Shown: positions 1-15,967 of the stretch, piece after piece
Layout: each line of letters starts with the position of its first letter
Numbering within the stretch: the stretch's first letter is position 1
DNA from: Littorina saxatilis
Lineage: Eukaryota > Mollusca > Gastropoda > Littorinimorpha > Littorinidae
Reading direction: 5' to 3'
DNA length: 64,000 nucleotides
NCBI RefSeq assembly: GCF_037325665.1
Contig: NC_090248.1
Span: 17,788,580 to 17,852,579, forward strand
Program-made: the position numbers and the translations under genes
Notes under the pieces: model-generated
Told to the model about the DNA's origin: nothing
What the model saw: only the letters and a program-made list of their open reading frames with translations
Database searches by the model: none

Positions 1-538
1 TTCATTGACAAACTCAAAATTCTAATTAAAATTAAAATGTTAGTAATCGATCAAAGTATGATTTTAACTTATTCTATTTATTTTCTGAATCCCAAAATAT
101 ACAGATATGCAATGTTAACTCTGAAAATGTACTTACAATAAAAGAAAATAGGTTAATTAGGCACTACGTTCGCATGCTTCGCAGAGATGAGCTGGACCCG
201 TCTCAGTCTTCGGGTTTAGGCTAGCTAAACCTTAGTACATGTAGTTTGGGGTGTTGGCTGGTGTTTTTTGTAGTGCTGATTTTTTAGCTTCAGGCCGACA
301 GATTGACTAAATGTTTTCATATCGCTAGTTTTTATCTGGACTCGGTAAACAATGTGTATTTGATACAGATTTGTGATCATACTTCCTTTTGGTGCACATG
401 CTTTAATGAGATTTGAACAGAAAGTGATGATTAAACTGTTTAGGATTTATTTGATATTTGTGGCCTTGGGATGATTCTGGGCATTACGAGGGTCGAAAGA
501 AATCTGATACACACTGCATCTACAGACAGACAGACAGA
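1..538. other. No gene seen
   Basis: AT-rich sequence with no supportable ORF, splice pattern or repeat; ends at a CAGA/CA microsatellite. Confidence 0.5.
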
Positions 539-540
539 CA

Positions 541-599
<59 letters not shown>

Positions 600-687
600 A
601 CACACACACACAGACACAGATAGACACACCGACAGACAGACATACACCCACACATACGCATACACGCACGCACGCACCCATTGATGT

Positions 688-760
<73 letters not shown>
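520..760. repeat. Compound CA/CAGA microsatellite
   Basis: (CAGA)n then (CA)n at 541-598 and again at 690-758, with imperfect CA-rich sequence between. The overlapping Thr-His or Cys-Val reading frames are repeat artefacts. Confidence 0.95.
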
Positions 761-2366
761 ATGTCCATGAATCACAACGCAAGGAGGCAGTCACGTAAAC
801 ATCAATCATATTCATCACATTATATGTTCCCCTATCCCCCCTGCGTCCACAGGCCGCTGGCCATGGGTGGTGACAGAGACAGTGATTATCACAGTGCCGC
901 TGCTTTTCTGTCGCTGTACTTCTCCCACAAGGGACCACTCATTATCCCTGTGGTAGCAAATAATGGGGTGGACCAAATCACAGCCTGAGCAGACCACTGG
1001 CAACTTCCCTGTTTCGGTTCATCTGTCAGCTGCGATATTTGAAAGTCGCTTAAACTGAAATAAACAACGACCACTAGAACGGCAACTAATATATTAATAA
1101 AAGAAGAGCCAGAAAAAAGTGCTGGGCGCCCTACACTAAAAGTGGCTGTATTTACAAATGATTCATGCGCCCAAATACTAACACAACCCTGTAAAATGCT
1201 TGAACTAACAATGGTTAAGTCTTTAAAAGGCATCCTCTTTTAAGTGTAGGTCTGCGTTTTTTGACCGACGTGGCTAGCAGTGACTTGATGCAAGTTTTCA
1301 AAGTTTTGTGCCTGTGTTTTGAGCCTTCTCATCTACAAACTTGATAATTTGGTAGCTTAATTGTATGGATTAACCTATGTTGTACTCAAAACTAAAAGGT
1401 TTGATTCCGTTCACCCTTTGATCTGACAAACCGCAAACAATATCGCTTATTTTAATGTTGAATACGCCATTTAAATTGGTCCTTGTTTGTTTGATTTTGT
1501 GTACAAACGGGACCCACAAAGCAGGGCTGACGAGAAACAGACGGATCTCTCAACCAATAACTACTTCCATCGCTTTATGACGTAGAACGACCGGGTAAGG
1601 TCGGGTATCCAGGTGGCTGACAGATCGAGTGAGAGATAGACGGGTGGGGGGACGGTCCCAGCTGCCAGTGCCAATGAAGAGAGCAAGGCAACTCAGCGTG
1701 GAGCAGCCAGTTGACGTCCACAACTGCTCCCGTCACGATATCTCCCCGATAAGACACCGACCTCTTTGTCACTATCACCCTACCGCCTCGTTCTCAACCG
1801 TGCTTCCGGTAAAGGTCATAGGCCACAAAAGGCTGTGTGACGCTTTAAAGTCACGTGATGACTCTTTGAAAAGGTTTAGCCTCTAAAACCTTTTATTCCG
1901 GATTTGACAAAAAATGTCCCTTCAGATGAAGCTTGTGAGCATTATGGGGGGCAAATTAGAGGGGAAGGTACTCCCGTCTTGCCCTCGCTACCAGCGAGTG
2001 CTGTTGGGCCCACGTGGCGTAGATTAGGGGTGTACGGCCAGCCCTTTGTCGCACTCACCTTCATCGACACCTCACAGCCCACGGCTCCCGTGTCTTTTGT
2101 TCGCGCTGCCTGCTTGCCTTCGGTCAACATCATCCTCTGTGCCACGGCTCAAACATGCCAACCGATGTTTCAGGTAAAATAATAAAAACATGTTATAAGA
2201 AGCACTGTCAATAGGTGGCAGGGAGCAAGAGATCAGTAATAACATTTTCGTTGAAGTTGAGATACTATGCCCTGTTTTGTGTGCAATCTCTCCGTTTTCC
2301 TTTTTTTGGCGGGGGGGGGGGGGGGGCATATATTCGTGTTTTATCAGACGCTTATAACACCAGATA

Positions 2367-2451
<85 letters not shown>

Positions 2452-3765
2452 CGTGTGTGTGTGTGTGAGAGAGAGAGAACTTGTAAAAGTGAAGAGAGGC
2501 AGTCATCACTGTTATGCTAACCAATGTTGACTAAATTTTACCTCCGCAATTCCAGATTGTATGAATGAGAACACGAGTTTGCTTTTGGCGCGATGACATC
2601 TCGGAGCACAATTGCGGTTTTGTCGCCGGGTCTTTAGCGCAGGAACCTATCTAAACACAAGTTTTTAATAAAATGGGCCCTGAAGTCTGGTTGTAATGGC
2701 TGTTTGACGGCATTGACTGGAATAGCAGGGCGATGATGAAGTCTGAAGCCTGACCATCTCGCTGTTAGCAGCCCGGCCAGACAAACAGCGAAGGGCAAAG
2801 CCAACAGAGGCGCTCCCCGGGGAGTGCAGCGGGCAAAGTGCCGTATGGTGTGCAGGGGCCGTGACCCTCTCATTATTGCTCCCTTATTGCTACCGCCCGC
2901 CCGCCGTCGTTTAGAGACGCAATGTTATTGCTATCGACCCGGCTCTCCGCTGCTGCTGCCAGACTGTGCCCCCGCCCGGCCACACTAAGAGCAGATTACT
3001 CTTTGAACTCAAAGGGCAGATCACTCCATTGGAAGGATCGAATGTACGGTCCAAAGGGAGAGAATCGAGTGCCATATGCTGGCACATCCTTGTTACTACC
3101 AGCAAAGAGTGATCTTTTCTACCAGTGCCGATGCTTTTAACGTGGTATGGTCGTTTGCAGAGGCTTGTTACTGCTGGCTAAATCCGCCGGGTTATTTTTA
3201 AAATGAGGCGAGCCTAGTCTAACATACGTGCTAATTTTGTTTATTTTTTTCTCTCGATTCTTTTTCAATCTAAAATAAAATTAACAACAACAAAAACCGT
3301 AAAGTAATATGGATTGTCTCTGATATCGTCCAATTGTAACGGCTCTGTTTCTTGTCCGCAGGGACAAGGGTGTCGACGAGTTACGCCGATTTTTGTACCC
3401 ATCGTTTTGTTACGTCCGATTGTGTACCAAATATGATATGACAAGGTGCTGGATACAAAATACTGGTGTCCTGCGTAAACGATATGAACTTGAATCAGGA
3501 GAAAAATGTTTATTTCTTTTGTCCTTTTAATCCTGTTGATTTGACATATAATCTGATTCATCAGCAACAGCAGCGATAGAAGACAGCGGCAACACCACAA
3601 CCAGCACCAACAACAACAAAACACATCAGAAACAGCAACAACAACAACAACTACAATAACACTGATGACGTCCCAGGATATCCCACTGTGGCTGCAAAAG
3701 CTCAAAACAACCAGTAATCTATCAATCCATTAATTGACCAATCCTTTTTAGAACGTGGAATACAT
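761..3765. other. Gene-free stretch with GC-rich patches
   Basis: Apart from the 2309-2468 low-complexity run, two GC-rich patches (about 1560-2180 and 2640-3110) stand out from the AT-rich background. A minus-strand GTGAGT donor near 2055 and a plus-strand CAG/GTAAAA donor near 2171 are exon-like, but no family could be recognised. They could be isolated exons or regulatory sequence. CAA/CAG-rich triplets lie at 3560-3660. Confidence 0.3.
2309..2479. repeat. G-run and GT microsatellite
   Basis: A G-run (about 2309-2326) and (GT)n at 2371-2467 with a short (GA)n end. Confidence 0.95.
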
Positions 3766-3769
3766 AGTC

Positions 3770-3965
3770 TCTTTAACCGTCTTGGTCGTCACCCTAGAAT
3801 AGACCAGTGACGTTTGACGGGCAACTAAACCAGTCATTTGGAAAACATGTTTCTATTTCATTTCTCCAACCCTATTGTAATGACTGCTGGTAAGGTAAAA
3901 ATATAATACTGTCATTGTCACCAGGACCGGCGTGAGCGCAGACAAAATAATAAACTTTTCAAATG
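3770..3965. repeat. Diverged direct repeat, copy 1
   Basis: Shares the order TTGGTCGTCACCC, GTGACGTTTGA, TAATGACTGC, ACTGTCA and GCAGACAAAAT with 4690-4885, about 920 bp away. Confidence 0.55.
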
Positions 3966-4386
3966 TGAAAACACACGGGGACAATGTTTTTTCCTGTTCT
4001 GTTATTCGCTTTTTATCCTACATACGTGAGAAATACACCCGTGAGATAATAATCGTTCAAATCACACGTGTGTATATCATGTAAATGAGGTCATGTCAAG
4101 CAAGTCTGGCAGGGACCTGTTTATTTCCACTGCTTATGATGTCAAAGTCACCGAGACAAACGTCATTATAGAAACAAAAATTGCGCTCGCTAATTACCCT
4201 CGATGAATCTTTAGAACTAACACGTCACGCCACACTTTCAAAGTGACGTTTCTTTGCTTTGACGTAATAGATTGCACGAGGCTTTAGAAAAGATCGAGGT
4301 TCCAAAACAAGCGTCTTCAATTTAGTTGCCTCGACTGCAGGACATTTTCAGTAAAATACACGTAAGTACAGCATGTAGGATAAACA

Positions 4387-4531
4387 GAATACTACATGGC
4401 TTGCTGTTTCGTACCAGATTTACACTCGTTGCTTTTTCAAATAGTGAACAGCTCGCTTTCGCTCGCAGTTCAATATTTAAAAAAAACAACTCGTGTAAAT
4501 CTGGTACGACACAGCAAGCCATGTAGTATTC
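4387..4531. mobile_element. Fold-back MITE, 145 bp
   Basis: Arms of about 40 bp beginning GAATACTACATGGCTTGCTG pair with the inverted copy ending at 4531 (...CAGCAAGCCATGTAGTATTC). The loop is about 65 bp. No coding capacity. Confidence 0.8.
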
Positions 4532-4689
4532 TCTATGTACTTCTTAAGTTTCGCCTTGTTCTAAAACAATGACGTCCTTGGCTGTGGTTACACAAACCGA
4601 AAACACTCATTGATAAATTAACCCGTATATCACGCTTTTAATAAGCTAGTTTGTATCTCTGTCAGAACACGGGACAATACAACCATGAC

Positions 4690-4885
4690 CTTATTAAGAA
4701 ATTGGTCGTCACCCCGAGATGATCACTGACGTTTGATGGGTGACTTATTTGGAATATGTGACTAACTAGCCATCTGAAAAACCTGTGTCTATTGCATGAT
4801 AGTAATGACTGCAGGCGATGTGTGTCCACAAAACTGTCACTGTCATTAAAAGAGACGCGCAGACAAAATTAAATTACTTTTTTTA
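4690..4885. repeat. Diverged direct repeat, copy 2
   Basis: Partner of 3770-3965. The MITE at 4387-4531 lies between the copies. Confidence 0.55.
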
Positions 4886-5395
4886 ACGTCACATAAAGCA
4901 TGCTTGTTGACAAACTAGAAGAATGAGCGACTATTTACAACCGGAACACGTCGCTCCACACGAATATGGTGCGGAACACCACCCGTGATTTTCCTGACCG
5001 ACCTTAATGTTTCTTCCCGACCTTAAAAGCATTTTTTTTAACCTTTAAAACTCTTCTCTCTTTTTGTGTGGCTTTACCAAAACAAAATACTCTTATCCGA
5101 CATCTACGGGACATAGATCGCACGATTTTCGGTCAATACAAAGCCACATGAACGTGTAAAAAAAAAATCTAAAAAAAACCAAACGTTTTCGACCGAACGA
5201 CGACCCTAATCTTTTCGGTTTTGTCATCGGACACAAAAGATGTGTTTGCCTGAAGAGTATCCTGCTGTTTTTTGAGGCACCAGTCAAATGTACATGAGGA
5301 TGAACACTTGATTTATTATGGATATCCCACATGATCAAAATATATGTTGTGCTAGTTCCGAACTACTCTCTGAACATTATAAGGTGTTTGGTGGC

Positions 5396-5551
5396 TTGTT
5401 GACAGACCAGCTTTTTTGTTGGTCCGAGGGGGGCATATCGTCTTCGGTTTCATCTTCATCGACCAAAGCCGAAGGCTGAGGTTGATAATGAGGAAAACCG
5501 AAGGCAATATGCTCCCCTCGGACCAACAAAAATTACTGGTCTGCCAACAAA
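5396..5551. mobile_element. Fold-back MITE, about 156 bp
   Basis: Arms TTGTTGACAGACCAGC...TTGGTCCGAGGGGGGC and CTTCGGTTT pair with the inverted AAACCGAAG...GGACCAACAAAA...CTGGTCTGCCAACAA. Confidence 0.8.
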
Positions 5552-5587
5552 AATCGTTTTTGTCATTATTTTGGATGAGCAAAAGTA

Positions 5588-6526
5588 GGGGAAAAGCTCC
5601 TAATATGGACCGGCTCCTAATATGGACCACCTCCTGTTCTGACAAACTAACGGCGCGAGCGCGCTCAAAACAATTTCATTCGCTGTATTCACCCTCTCTG
5701 GATAACTTGCACATGTCAAAACAGTTGCAGAAACACAAACCTCAAAACCGTTAGTTTTTTCTCTTTTTTCACTTTTGGCAGCGTTCACTCTAAATTTGCC
5801 GCCTAAAACGGACTCGTTTCTGTCCACAGCCAAAGCTTTTATCACACAAAAATTGCTATATATGACAGCTAAGACGGTATTTGTTACATTTTAGCAGTGT
5901 TGACCCCGAGTTTCTCCTGCAAATAAAAAATAAAAGCAAAATCTCAAAGTATGTGCGAGTCCCCTAATATGGACCACCTTCAACAAATCGAAGAAAATAA
6001 AAGCTAAAGGCTATTTTCAATAATTCATTAAGAAGCTTGCTGGAAATAACCTATAACTAGCCCTCGAGATTTTAAAAAAATATAACAAAAAGTCTTCTTT
6101 TCGTGGAAGTTGATAATTTCACTTATTTTCACTCTGTTTTTGATAAGCTTCTTTAGTTTCCTGGTGTGCTTCAAATAATGCTCTCATCGACCCGAAACAG
6201 ATAAATCTAAAGCATATTTTAATTAGTCTGACTTGTACACTAAGTTGTATCATGTTATTTTGAAGTATAGGGGGCTTTTTACAGTGATTCGTGAAGGCCG
6301 CTTGACTGGTCCATATTAGGCGCCCAGGCTCCTAATATGGACCATTTGTGATTTTTTCTGTATTTAATTTTTGCTGAATGTCTATCAAAGCTATTTCACT
6401 CTAATTAGTCCTAACGGTTAACCTAAGAGAGAAGGACTACCAAACACAAAATGAAACTTCTTCGCAAGAAAACAAGCTAGTTATCAGCATGAAACAAAAA
6501 GTGGTCCATATTAGGAGCCCTTCCCC
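5588..6526. mobile_element. TA-flanked DNA transposon, non-autonomous
   Basis: Inverted ends GGGGAARRGCTCCTAATATG are flanked by TA on both sides (5586-5587, 6527-6528), as in Tc1/mariner-like or ISL2EU-like families. The motif CTCCTAATATGGACC recurs at least five times inside on both strands, a possible transposase-binding array. No transposase seen. Confidence 0.75.
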
Positions 6527-6528
6527 TA

Positions 6529-7222
6529 CGCACAATAACAGACGGGATCCCTATGCTGAACGTAATGTTTAGAATGCAATTCAGGGCCTCAAAGCACGTC
6601 ACAGTAATTCGAGATAACACGTCATACTTGTCTGTGACTTCAAAGGTAACTTCTTCGTCGCTTTTCTTCCAGTCTAAAAATGTACAGAGCTGCTATCGTG
6701 TTTGCGAGTTCCGTAATTGTTTGGCATATTATTTTTCTTTTAAGTGTTTTATGGCTTTTCGTTGTGCATTTTGCGATTACAGAGATAAGTTGCAAATTGA
6801 CCATGAGTCGCCGCGGTAATTATCAACGTTGATTGGGTCTTTGAGAGTGAGTGCTTACAATCGTTGTCCTAGGAAACACGAATCCAAAGCCGCGATGGTT
6901 CCACACATCAAAAAATCTGTATGTTTACTTTTACAGATTGGCTTTTATTTTGATAATCCACGTTTCGCCTGAAACCTCAAACCCCTTCACCACCTCGATT
7001 TGTTACATGGGGAACAGTGTAATTTGTTCCCCAGCTGGTCATGAATGAAAACTCGTGAAAATGATGACAATGCTTGTTGTTGAAAAGGAAAGTCGCTTTT
7101 TCATTTTAATATTTGTCATTCCCTCATGCCAGGAGATTGATCCGCATAATTCCCACTTAATCTTTTGGCACATGTCGTTTATAGTTTGAGCAGTAACGTC
7201 CCTTTTTTGTTTAGTTTTTGTT
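6529..7222. other. No gene seen
   Basis: Unique-looking sequence. Short ORFs at 6553-6819 and 6851-7048 have no recognisable domain or splice support. Confidence 0.4.
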
Positions 7223-7226
7223 TTAA

Positions 7227-8234
7227 AGGCACAGTAAGCCTCCCGTAAACCACCACAGAGCTCCCCGAGCGTCTACATATAGTACAAGCATACTTCCATT
7301 TGAACGCTCACCGAACGGGAACATCCTGGCTGCTTTCTGTCGAGCGTGAGAAATTTTCAAAGAATTTATTTTCGTGGACTTGGTCCTCAACAGCAATGGC
7401 GCCTCGTTTTGGTGCTGGACGGCTGTTATGAATACCGGAATTCACGCCCGGACAGTAAGCCTCCCGTACACCATCACAGATACTGTCAGGCTTTTACACA
7501 CAGTACAAACACCCTTCCATTTGAACGCTCACCAAACGGGAACATCCTAGGTGCCCTACGTAAAGAGCGAGCAATTTGTAAAGAATTAATTTTGCAGATT
7601 GTCTCGAACACTTTTTGGACCCATCCTGAACTCAGGTCAAACATGAGTTACTTCCCTTCGGGTCTCATTCTATCGATGTAAACTGGCGATAGCCGTGAAT
7701 CGATGATTATCAAAATGTTTTTGGACCGTAATTGACAGCTTGTTACACAAACATTCTTTAATCATAAAAGAATTCTTTTTTCATCAAGACAAGATCAGTA
7801 CAATTCGAAGTTGTGAAAGTTTGAAAAAAGAAAAGCCCGGAAGCAGGGTCACGCAAGGGTCGTAGCAGACGACGGTTTATCAGTGCATATCGCCGTTCCT
7901 CTCAACAGTCAAAAGCCATCGCTAGAGTTCTTGTGAACCACAGCCGTTTGTTTCGTGCATAAAAACGTGCTATTGTAAATAAGCTCACATCGCGTCGCAT
8001 TCAAATGACTAACTGACGACTACATTGTGAAAAAGGGAAACTGGATCACACGGGTTCACGATGGCTCAGGGGTAAGATAAACCACGCAAAAATAAATTCT
8101 TTGAAAATTGTTCGCTCTTTACGGAGGGCACCTAGGATGTTCTCAATCGGTGAGTGTTTAAATGAAAGGGTGTTTGTACTGTGTGTAAAAGCCTGACCGT
8201 ATCTGTGATGGTTTACGGGAGGCTTACTGTGCCT
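7227..8234. mobile_element. TTAA MITE (Kolobok/T2-like), composite copy
   Basis: Inverted ends AGGCACAGTAAGCCTCCCGT sit inside TTAA at 7223-7226 and 8235-8238. A second internal end (ACAGTAAGCCTCCCGTACACC, about 7455) shows one family member inserted in another. TTAA plus AGG-type ends suits Kolobok/T2 more than piggyBac; that assignment is inference. Confidence 0.85.
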
Positions 8235-8238
8235 TTAA

Positions 8239-8536
8239 GTTTCTTGTTCAACTTTCAGAAGAATCAAAACCACGCTGAAAAGGATCAGCGAAGCGTTTTT
8301 TATGCTTCAACGGGATAACATGCCTTTACATTTTGAGCAATGAAACACTAGTCTGATGAGTTTGATCCGATGAAACACAAATCTTAGGCACTTGCACACG
8401 TTCGTTGCCTTGCTTCAGATGTCTAGATTCTCTGTTTCCGTATTTTCTGAATTCATACTCGCGTGGCCTTTTCCAGACTCTTGTGTCAAACGAAACTAAT
8501 TCATTTTTTCATCAGGCCACAGGTTGGTAGATTGGT
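8239..8536. other. No gene seen
   Basis: Unique-looking non-coding sequence between a MITE and a microsatellite. Confidence 0.4.
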
Positions 8537-8567
8537 AGATGATCAATCAATCAATCAATCAATCCTT

Positions 8568-8598
<31 letters not shown>

Positions 8599-8670
8599 TC
8601 AATGAATCAGCCAACGAACGAACCAACCAACCGACCAACGAGTCAACCAACCAATCAAGCAGTCAATAAA
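8537..8670. repeat. Compound tetranucleotide microsatellite
   Basis: (AATC)n, then (AGCC)n, then degenerate (AACC/AACG)n. Confidence 0.9.
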
Positions 8671-8797
8671 TCAACAGGAGATATGAAAATATCGAGTGAA
8701 AACATCAATTTTAGAAGTTCTTGTGTGGGAAAGTTGCAGCTGCACATGTTCCATTTTGTGTGACGGATGCAGGAAGAATCCTCATGAGTGATTTAAC

Positions 8798-9145
8798 TCC
8801 CTGCACCTACTCAGTATTCACAAATTCAATCGTTGAGAGTAATGCATTATTAATCGTTATGTTAAAGTTCCCTTTGACGAAAAGTAGCTGCATGCTCCAT
8901 TTATTGTAGCCAGTTTGGGAACAAACGGTAAGTTATTTTAAATCCCTGCAGGCACTCACTATTCAAATTTCAATCGTTTAGAGAAATAAATTGGCAATCG
9001 CAGTGTTAACATTTCCTCTATGCAACAAAATGAGAAGTTCATGGTTCGTTTGTCAATAAAATTACGCAGATCAGCCATCTGGTAGTAAATAAAACCTCTG
9101 CGGATACTCAATATTCAAAATCCAAACGTCAAGAGAAAAACAACC
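8798..9145. repeat. Three diverged tandem copies, about 145 bp period
   Basis: CCCTGCACCTACTCAGTATTCA, CCCTGCAGGCACTCACTATTCA and CTCTGCGGATACTCAATATTCA-type starts recur near 8800, 8943 and 9094, each followed by CAATCGTT/CAAACGTC and GAGA. Confidence 0.6.
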
Positions 9146-11893
<2,748 letters not shown>

Positions 11894-11897
11894 TTAA

Positions 11898-12630
11898 AGG
11901 CACAGTAAGCCTCCCGTAAACCATCACAGAGCTCCCCGAGCGTCTAAATACAGTACAAGCATACTTCCATTTGAACGCTCACCGAACGGGAACATCCTGG
12001 CTGCTTTCTGTCGAGCGTGAGACATTTTCAAAGAATTTATTTTCGTAGACTTGTTCCGTTAACAACAACGGCGCCTCGTTTTTGCGCTAGACCTAACTTT
12101 TAAAATCTAAATAATAAATTGACAGCTTGTTACACAAACATTCTTTAATCATAAAAGAATTCGTTTTTCATCAAGACAAGATCAGAACAATTGGAAGTTG
12201 TGAAAGTTAAAAAAAAGAAAAGCCCGGAAGCAGGGTCACGCAAGGGTCGTAGCAGACGACGGCCGGTTTATCAGTGCAAATCGCCGTTCCTCTCAACAGT
12301 CAAAAGCCATCGCTAGAGTTCTTGTGAACCACAGCCGTTGTTTCGTGCATAAAAAAAACCGTGCTATTGTAGATAAGCTCACGTCGAGTCGCATTCAAAT
12401 GACTAACTATGACGACTGCATTGTGAAAAGGGAAAACTGGATCACACGGGTTCACGATGGCTCAGGGGTAAGATAAACCACGCAAAAATAAATTCTTTGA
12501 AAATTGTTCGCTCTTTACGGAGGGCACCTAGGATGTTCTGAATTGGTGAGTGTTTAAATGAAATGGTGTTTGTACTGTGTGTAAAAGCCTGACCGTATCT
12601 GTGATGGTTTACGGGAGGCTTACTCTGCCT
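11898..12630. mobile_element. TTAA MITE (Kolobok/T2-like), 733 bp
   Basis: Same family as 7227-8234 without its inner insertion. TTAA at 11894-11897 and 12631-12634. Confidence 0.85.
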
Positions 12631-12634
12631 TTAA

Positions 12635-13480
12635 CTCTGTGGTTAAACGAATGAGAGGGTCTAACTCGACAGCGACACCGGCCTAGTTCCAAAGTGGCGG
12701 ACTGCGGGGTTTTCTGTGCTTGACGGAACCAAGACGGAGCTGCCTCTTGTGGTGCTGGAACCAGATTGAAATCGACGTCTCCGCCATTGAGGCTCCAGCA
12801 GCGTGCCTAGTGGCCACAGAATGTCCCATCGACACGAGACGATCCCTGGGAGACACGAGTGGGCCCGCGTCAAGATGGCGTCGTCCTGTTTGATCTCGCT
12901 CTCTTCACATCCTATTCACGCTACGGGCATTCCGCGACATAGCACCCCCTTACTGCACAGCCCCATTTGCCCACTTAATTACTTCAAACACCCAATACCA
13001 ATATCATTGGGCCGAAAGCAATTAATCTGCCGATATCTAAACACTCGGGGCAGGCGGAGATTTAATTGGGTGGGTGGCGGGGAGCAGGGGTAAGTAGTGA
13101 ACGAGATGAGCCAATCAAAGAGGGAGAATGGCGACGGGCCAATACGAGTGACCGCTGAGTGCGCACATGTGTTTGTCTCTCCCAGACTGAAGGGCGACGG
13201 GAGGTTTGGAACTGTCAGACCTCTGGCCAAATGCCCCGGGTGGCTGGTCCTCCAGGGCAAGGGACAGGGGAGACAACAGGGCGTGGAGTGGCGGGGAGAG
13301 GACGGCGCAATCTGCACCAGTTCCACGCTGCCACCCTCTGCATGCACACCGCGCCGTCAGCTGTCCTCTCCGGCGTCTCTTTTCTGGGCATCAGTGACAA
13401 GGGCCCTCGCTCAGTTCAAATAAAAACGTATTGTAGATTTCAGGACCGATCCTTGTTCATCATAGGAGCCGCAGGGTAAG
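12635..13480. promoter_or_regulatory. GC-rich unique patch, possible conserved regulatory DNA
   Basis: A long GC-rich block in AT-rich surroundings. It holds homeodomain-type sites (CACTTAATTA, GCAATTAATC, TTTAATTGG), GGCATTCC (TEAD-like) and a CCAATATCATTGG near-palindrome at 12990-13075. Several overlapping ORFs exist on both strands, but none has a family signature. Regulatory function is inference. Confidence 0.25.
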
Positions 13481-15960
13481 GGGTAGTGTGGTGGGGTTTA
13501 GAAATATTGGAACATAGAAACTTGCACAAATACCGCGGATCAGTGACGACTGGTCTTCGTCGGTTTACGGTTAAAAAACAAAAACAAGTCGCGTGAAGCG
13601 AAATTAATACATTAAGTCAGGTTGTCAAACTCACCAAATGATACTGAACTTAAAGTGACAAGCCAGTACAGCACAGTAGCGTACAGCGCTTAAAACTGAG
13701 GAAAGCGTGCTTTTCTATATTAAAAAAGCCCACCTTTATGAGCTTGTTTGTAATCCAAAAATAACATATCTATGTTTTTGGAATCAAAAATTGATAAAGA
13801 TTAAGATGAATTTATTATCGGAACTATTGCTCAAATTTATATTTCCTTAACATTGAGATTTTTAATGACCAAACTCATTATCGAATTCTTAAGCTTCCAC
13901 GCTGAAATACAATACCATAGTCCGGGCTTCGTCGAAGATTGCTTGACCAAAATGTCAATCAATTTGATCAAAAAATTAGGCCGTGACAGTGCTGCCTCAA
14001 CTTTCACTAAAAGCCGGATATGACGTCATGAAAGACATTTATCGAAAGAAAGAAAACAAAGTCATGGGATTGTCATGAAGTGGATTGAAGTGTGAATAAG
14101 GAGTTAGTTTTATGTATACGTGTTCTGCCCTATCTTATTACACTGACTCTTCACTCTTCACACTAAAATACTCCAAACACAAAATTTGGGAGGATACAGA
14201 CTTATTATTTCCTCACACAAATTATAACACAATTCTTCACCTCAATAACAACATCAATACCAATCACTTTCTCGTCCCCACCGTTCATACACTCTCTTCA
14301 CAATCTCTCCATACATGTGATTAATAATATCAAGAACTATTTCAATAATAAATTACTGCACCGGCACCAGGTAAAGTGTTGACAGACACTCACGAGTTCG
14401 TATCACGGCTCACTACATGTCGTCATTTACACCTCCTTGTGCCGCTGAATCCACGTAGACGATGAATTCCCAGAAACTCTCCTTTTAGATGCCAACATGC
14501 ACCCTTCACGTTTCTCCCCGAGAAACACTTTCGCCATTAACGAAAAGAACCGTCGTCTCTACGACCGGTGATGATGGAGACTCCTCCGTCCAGCCACCTG
14601 CGCCGATGTGGTCTCTCTCTCCACCATCGTCACGCCTCTTCCGTGTGAGGTCCGTCCCTCGCTCACGCTCATGAACCCTCGTCATGGAAACTCCTAAAGA
14701 ATTAACCCAAGTCTTAATACAACATTCTCTTAAACCATCTCCTCTTCCTAAACTAAAGTCATGTAACATCTCTCTCGTTCATTCTACATTCACATTCCGT
14801 CCACAGTCAATATCCAAACTATACTTCATCCATGAATCACTTAATCCACTACTGACACTACCATACATAGTATCACTGTCTTAAACATAACATAAATGCG
14901 TAACAACAATTATGTTCAAGAATTTACCAACAAAAACCATAATACACTCACAACAAGAATTCTCTTAAAACTTCACACTAGACTTTAGTGCACTTTGTAT
15001 ACACTAACATTTACATTCCAGCTATGTATTCAAGCTTCAATAATATACAACATAGTAAATCATTTACCTTAAGAGACCCGTCTCTTGAAAGAGTGTTTGT
15101 CTCCGACAAACCTGACAACCGCTATACACACCTTGCTCGGTCGAGCATCTACAACGTTGTGTCGTTCTCAAACCCAGACCAGCTACATTTCTCATAAACA
15201 CAACTCATGTCAAACTAGGGTTTTCTCGTGCAACACACGAAACCCGTGATATCGCTTCAAACGTGTCCTAGCATATCCCAATTCAATGTTTAGGGAGGTT
15301 AAAATCACGACGTGCTTCACATCACAACTATCCTACTCACATCTTTGTGACAGGGATATCATACTCAGGAACTCTAATGTGAAGTTTCATGAAGATCGGT
15401 CCAATAGCCTGTTTTCTCTGAACCGCTCTACACACACACACACATACACCACGACCCTCATCTCGATTCCTCCTCTATGTTAAAACATTTAGTCAAAACT
15501 TAACTAAAATTAATGTAATGACCATACCATACTAAATGTTAAATTACTGTAGCTTTCAAGGGTTGGGTTCATTTCACGCAGGGTTTTGAAATGATTTGCC
15601 AGAACATAGAAGTTGCAAAATACTGTTTAAAATAGGAAACGACTTTACACGGGAGTAGCTTTGTGTGGGTTGTTTGTTAGTAACGATCGCGAAGGGGTCG
15701 TGCCTATCGACTGGCATGGTAGATTAGCGAGAAAGTAACAGAGCCATCCAGCTACACGGTGTACCACATGCTCTGACTTCCGGTCCAACAAGACACGACA
15801 GTAACCATTCAGCTCTTCCTTCCTACCCCGTGCAGCAGCCTTTTCAGTATATGCCTTGCAAGGGTTAAGTTAAAACTGTCCCAATAAACCCATCAACATC
15901 TGAATTAAAATGTTACGCATGTAAAAATCAAAATTAATGGTGTGCCTTTCGTACGAGCAA
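13481..15960. other. No gene seen; partial dispersed repeat near 15290-15450
   Basis: AT-rich. Around 15370-15440, ATGTGAAGTTTCATGAAGAT followed by a CA run has the look of the 3' tail of an RTE-like LINE or similar repeat. Family not assigned. Confidence 0.3.
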
Positions 15961-15967
15961 CCCTGAT

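Noticed and set aside
440-988. Overlapping Cys-Val and Thr-His ORFs up to 176 residues
   Set aside because: They translate CA/GT microsatellites; no coding signal outside the repeat.
7346-7681. 111-residue ORF found almost identical at 31530-31865
   Set aside because: Both lie inside copies of the same composite MITE, so the similarity is transposon copying, not a conserved gene.
12661-13479. Several overlapping 60-120 residue ORFs on both strands
   Set aside because: A GC-rich patch with few stops by composition; no frame stands out and no domain is visible.
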